DNA of 64,000 nt from Alloalcanivorax mobilis (lineage in GTDB: Bacteria > Pseudomonadota > Gammaproteobacteria > Pseudomonadales > Alcanivoracaceae): the NCBI RefSeq assembly GCF_002864685.1, contig NZ_NMQZ01000007.1, forward strand, positions 116,560 to 180,559, written 5' to 3'. Below the pieces are notes generated by a model, which did not search any database, was not told the origin of the DNA, and saw nothing but the letters and a program-made list of their open reading frames with translations. Numbering within the stretch: the first letter of the stretch is position 1; every line of letters begins with the position of its first letter. The translations under genes and the position numbers were made by a program. This document shows, in pieces, positions 63,199-64,000 of the stretch.

Positions 63199-63858
63199 TC
63201 AGCGTTTCAGCCACTTATCCAGCAGGCCGCTTTCTTTTTCGATGGTCTTGGCGAACGGCTCCAGCGCGTGAATGCGCTGCACATGGGCGGCCAGGTTCGG
63301 ATAGCGTTCGGCGTCCACCTGCTCGCCGGCGTGCTGGAAGTTGACCAACTGGCTGCCCACCGCCAGATCCGCCACGGTGAGCCGGTCGGCCGCCAGATAC
63401 TCCTTGCCTTCAAGCTCCCGGTCCAGGTACTCAAACAGAGTTGGCACGCTGCCCTGTAGCGCCTTATCGACGGCCTGGTCGTTGCACTCCCGGCCCATCA
63501 AACGCATCACCACCCGGTTGCGGAACACCGCGAAGGTGCAGTGGGTGCCCAGCTCGTAGTCGGCGAACTTCTCGAACCACAGGGTGCGCGCGTGCTCATA
63601 GGGATCGTCATGGGGATAGAGCGCGGGTTCGGGCCGGGTTTTCTCCAGATACGAGCAGATCACGGCGGAGTCCGCCAGGGTGTGACCGTCCACCTCGATA
63701 GCGGGAATGCGGCGCAGCGGGTTGAGCTTCTCATAGCCTTCGGGCGGGCTGTTCGGGTCCACGTTCACGGCCTCGTAATCCAGGCCTTTAAGAGCCAGGA
63801 ACACACGGGTTTTGCGGACAAACGGGGACAAAATGGCGCCGTACAGTTTGATCGACAT
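63199..63858 (-). CDS. Glutathione S-transferase family protein
   Basis: A 219-residue two-domain GST. The N-terminal thioredoxin fold (1-78) has SPFVRKTRV at the active-site helix, RRIPAIEVDG with the cis-Pro, and LADSAVICSYLE for glutathione binding. The helical C domain contains LTVADLAVGSQLVNF. AGGAG is well placed before the ATG. Substrate class cannot be assigned with confidence. Confidence 0.92.
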   Translation of the reverse strand: MSIKLYGAILSPFVRKTRVFLALKGLDYEAVNVDPNSPPEGYEKLNPLRRIPAIEVDGHTLADSAVICSYLEKTRPEPALYPHDDPYEHARTLWFEKFADYELGTHCTFAVFRNRVVMRLMGRECNDQAVDKALQGSVPTLFEYLDRELEGKEYLAADRLTVADLAVGSQLVNFQHAGEQVDAERYPNLAAHVQRIHALEPFAKTIEKESGLLDKWLKR

Positions 63859-64000
63859 GGGTTTCTCCTGATATCAGCGGAATGATGGCGGGGCTACAGG
63901 GATAAAGCAGGAGCCGGGGGCAGGTCAATGACTGGATGCGCGCGACACTTTCACTGGTCAAAGTTTCCGCACCCGGCGGCGCCCACGCAATTTCCGCTTG

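Noticed and set aside
63859..64000. Gene or regulatory element at the right edge
   Set aside because: Only the gst upstream region is present; no frame with a ribosome site and no clear motif.

Overview
This window is a GC-rich gammaproteobacterial chromosome segment, most like the Alcanivorax/Alloalcanivorax group close to Pseudomonas. That placement is an inference. It rests on gene order: nadB-rpoE-rseABC-mucD-lepA-lepB-rnc-era-recO-pdxJ, then gacS divergent from cysM-(exonuclease)-rlmD-relA-mazG, reproduces the Pseudomonas layout. Other support comes from lysS followed by a TetR gene, the AlgP-like histone-H1-type protein, and paired bfd/bfr. Nearly all genes are housekeeping. There is no phage, integrase, transposase or CRISPR locus.

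Layout. 1-850: end of an unknown gene and an array of eight 77-bp G-rich repeats. 853-5398: a small conserved gene, prfB with its programmed frameshift, lysS, a TetR regulator and ung. 5512-10138: a 3-hydroxyisobutyryl-CoA hydrolase-like gene, ygfZ, sdhE-ygfX and nadB. 10662-20357: the envelope-stress sigma factor with its anti-sigma system and protease, then lepA-lepB-DUF4845-rnc-era-recO in an overlapping run. 20502-30692: pdxJ, gacS, cysM, an exonuclease, rlmD, relA and mazG. 30955-33289: two tandem porins. 33685-35429: fabB/fabA. 35836-39800: ccmFGHI. 39916-44348: adk, hemH, the lysine/alanine-rich protein, bfd, bfr and tRNA-Arg(ACG). 44349-45285: a 1-kb zone of tandem repeats. 45444-50493: a DUF5924/DUF2914-type membrane protein, nasT-nasS, and the copper/oxidase assembly genes ctaG and sco. 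50672-54147: metE and its activator metR, divergent. 54185-54453: a MITE-like element. 54451-55685: a CYTH phosphatase and a lipocalin. 55841-59714: ccmABCDE plus a lipoprotein sugar-dehydrogenase-like gene. 59830-63858: a RimK-like ligase, DUF2157 and GDYXXLXY membrane genes, and a glutathione S-transferase.

How genes work together. RpoE/RseA/RseB/RseC/MucD form an envelope-stress circuit. RelA, RlmD, LepA, RF2, LysRS, RNase III and Era serve translation and its control. CcmA-I mature c-type cytochromes, but the usual single operon is split in two, 16 kb apart. CtaG and SCO deliver copper to cytochrome oxidase. Bfd and bacterioferritin release and store iron, and each has a Fur-box-like sequence upstream. 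NasT/NasS form a nitrate-responsive antitermination pair, with a good sigma-54 promoter candidate upstream and no nitrate-assimilation enzymes nearby.

The most unusual content is non-coding. At least nine intergenic sites carry elements built from 7-bp repeat units, commonly arranged as a direct array, a short spacer and the inverted array. The heptamer sequence differs from site to site (GACGCCG, CAAGCTA, GATACAG, GGAACAG and degenerate types), but the 7-bp period is constant. One is a perfect 32-bp palindrome that spans a stop codon and contains the probable -35 box of rlmD. Another has grown to 25 units beside three 178-bp tandem repeats, each carrying an inverted copy of the 3' end of the adjacent tRNA-Arg. 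REPIN-like pairs, a G-quadruplex-rich 77-bp array and a 269-bp nested-hairpin element complete the picture of a repeat-rich but otherwise conserved backbone.
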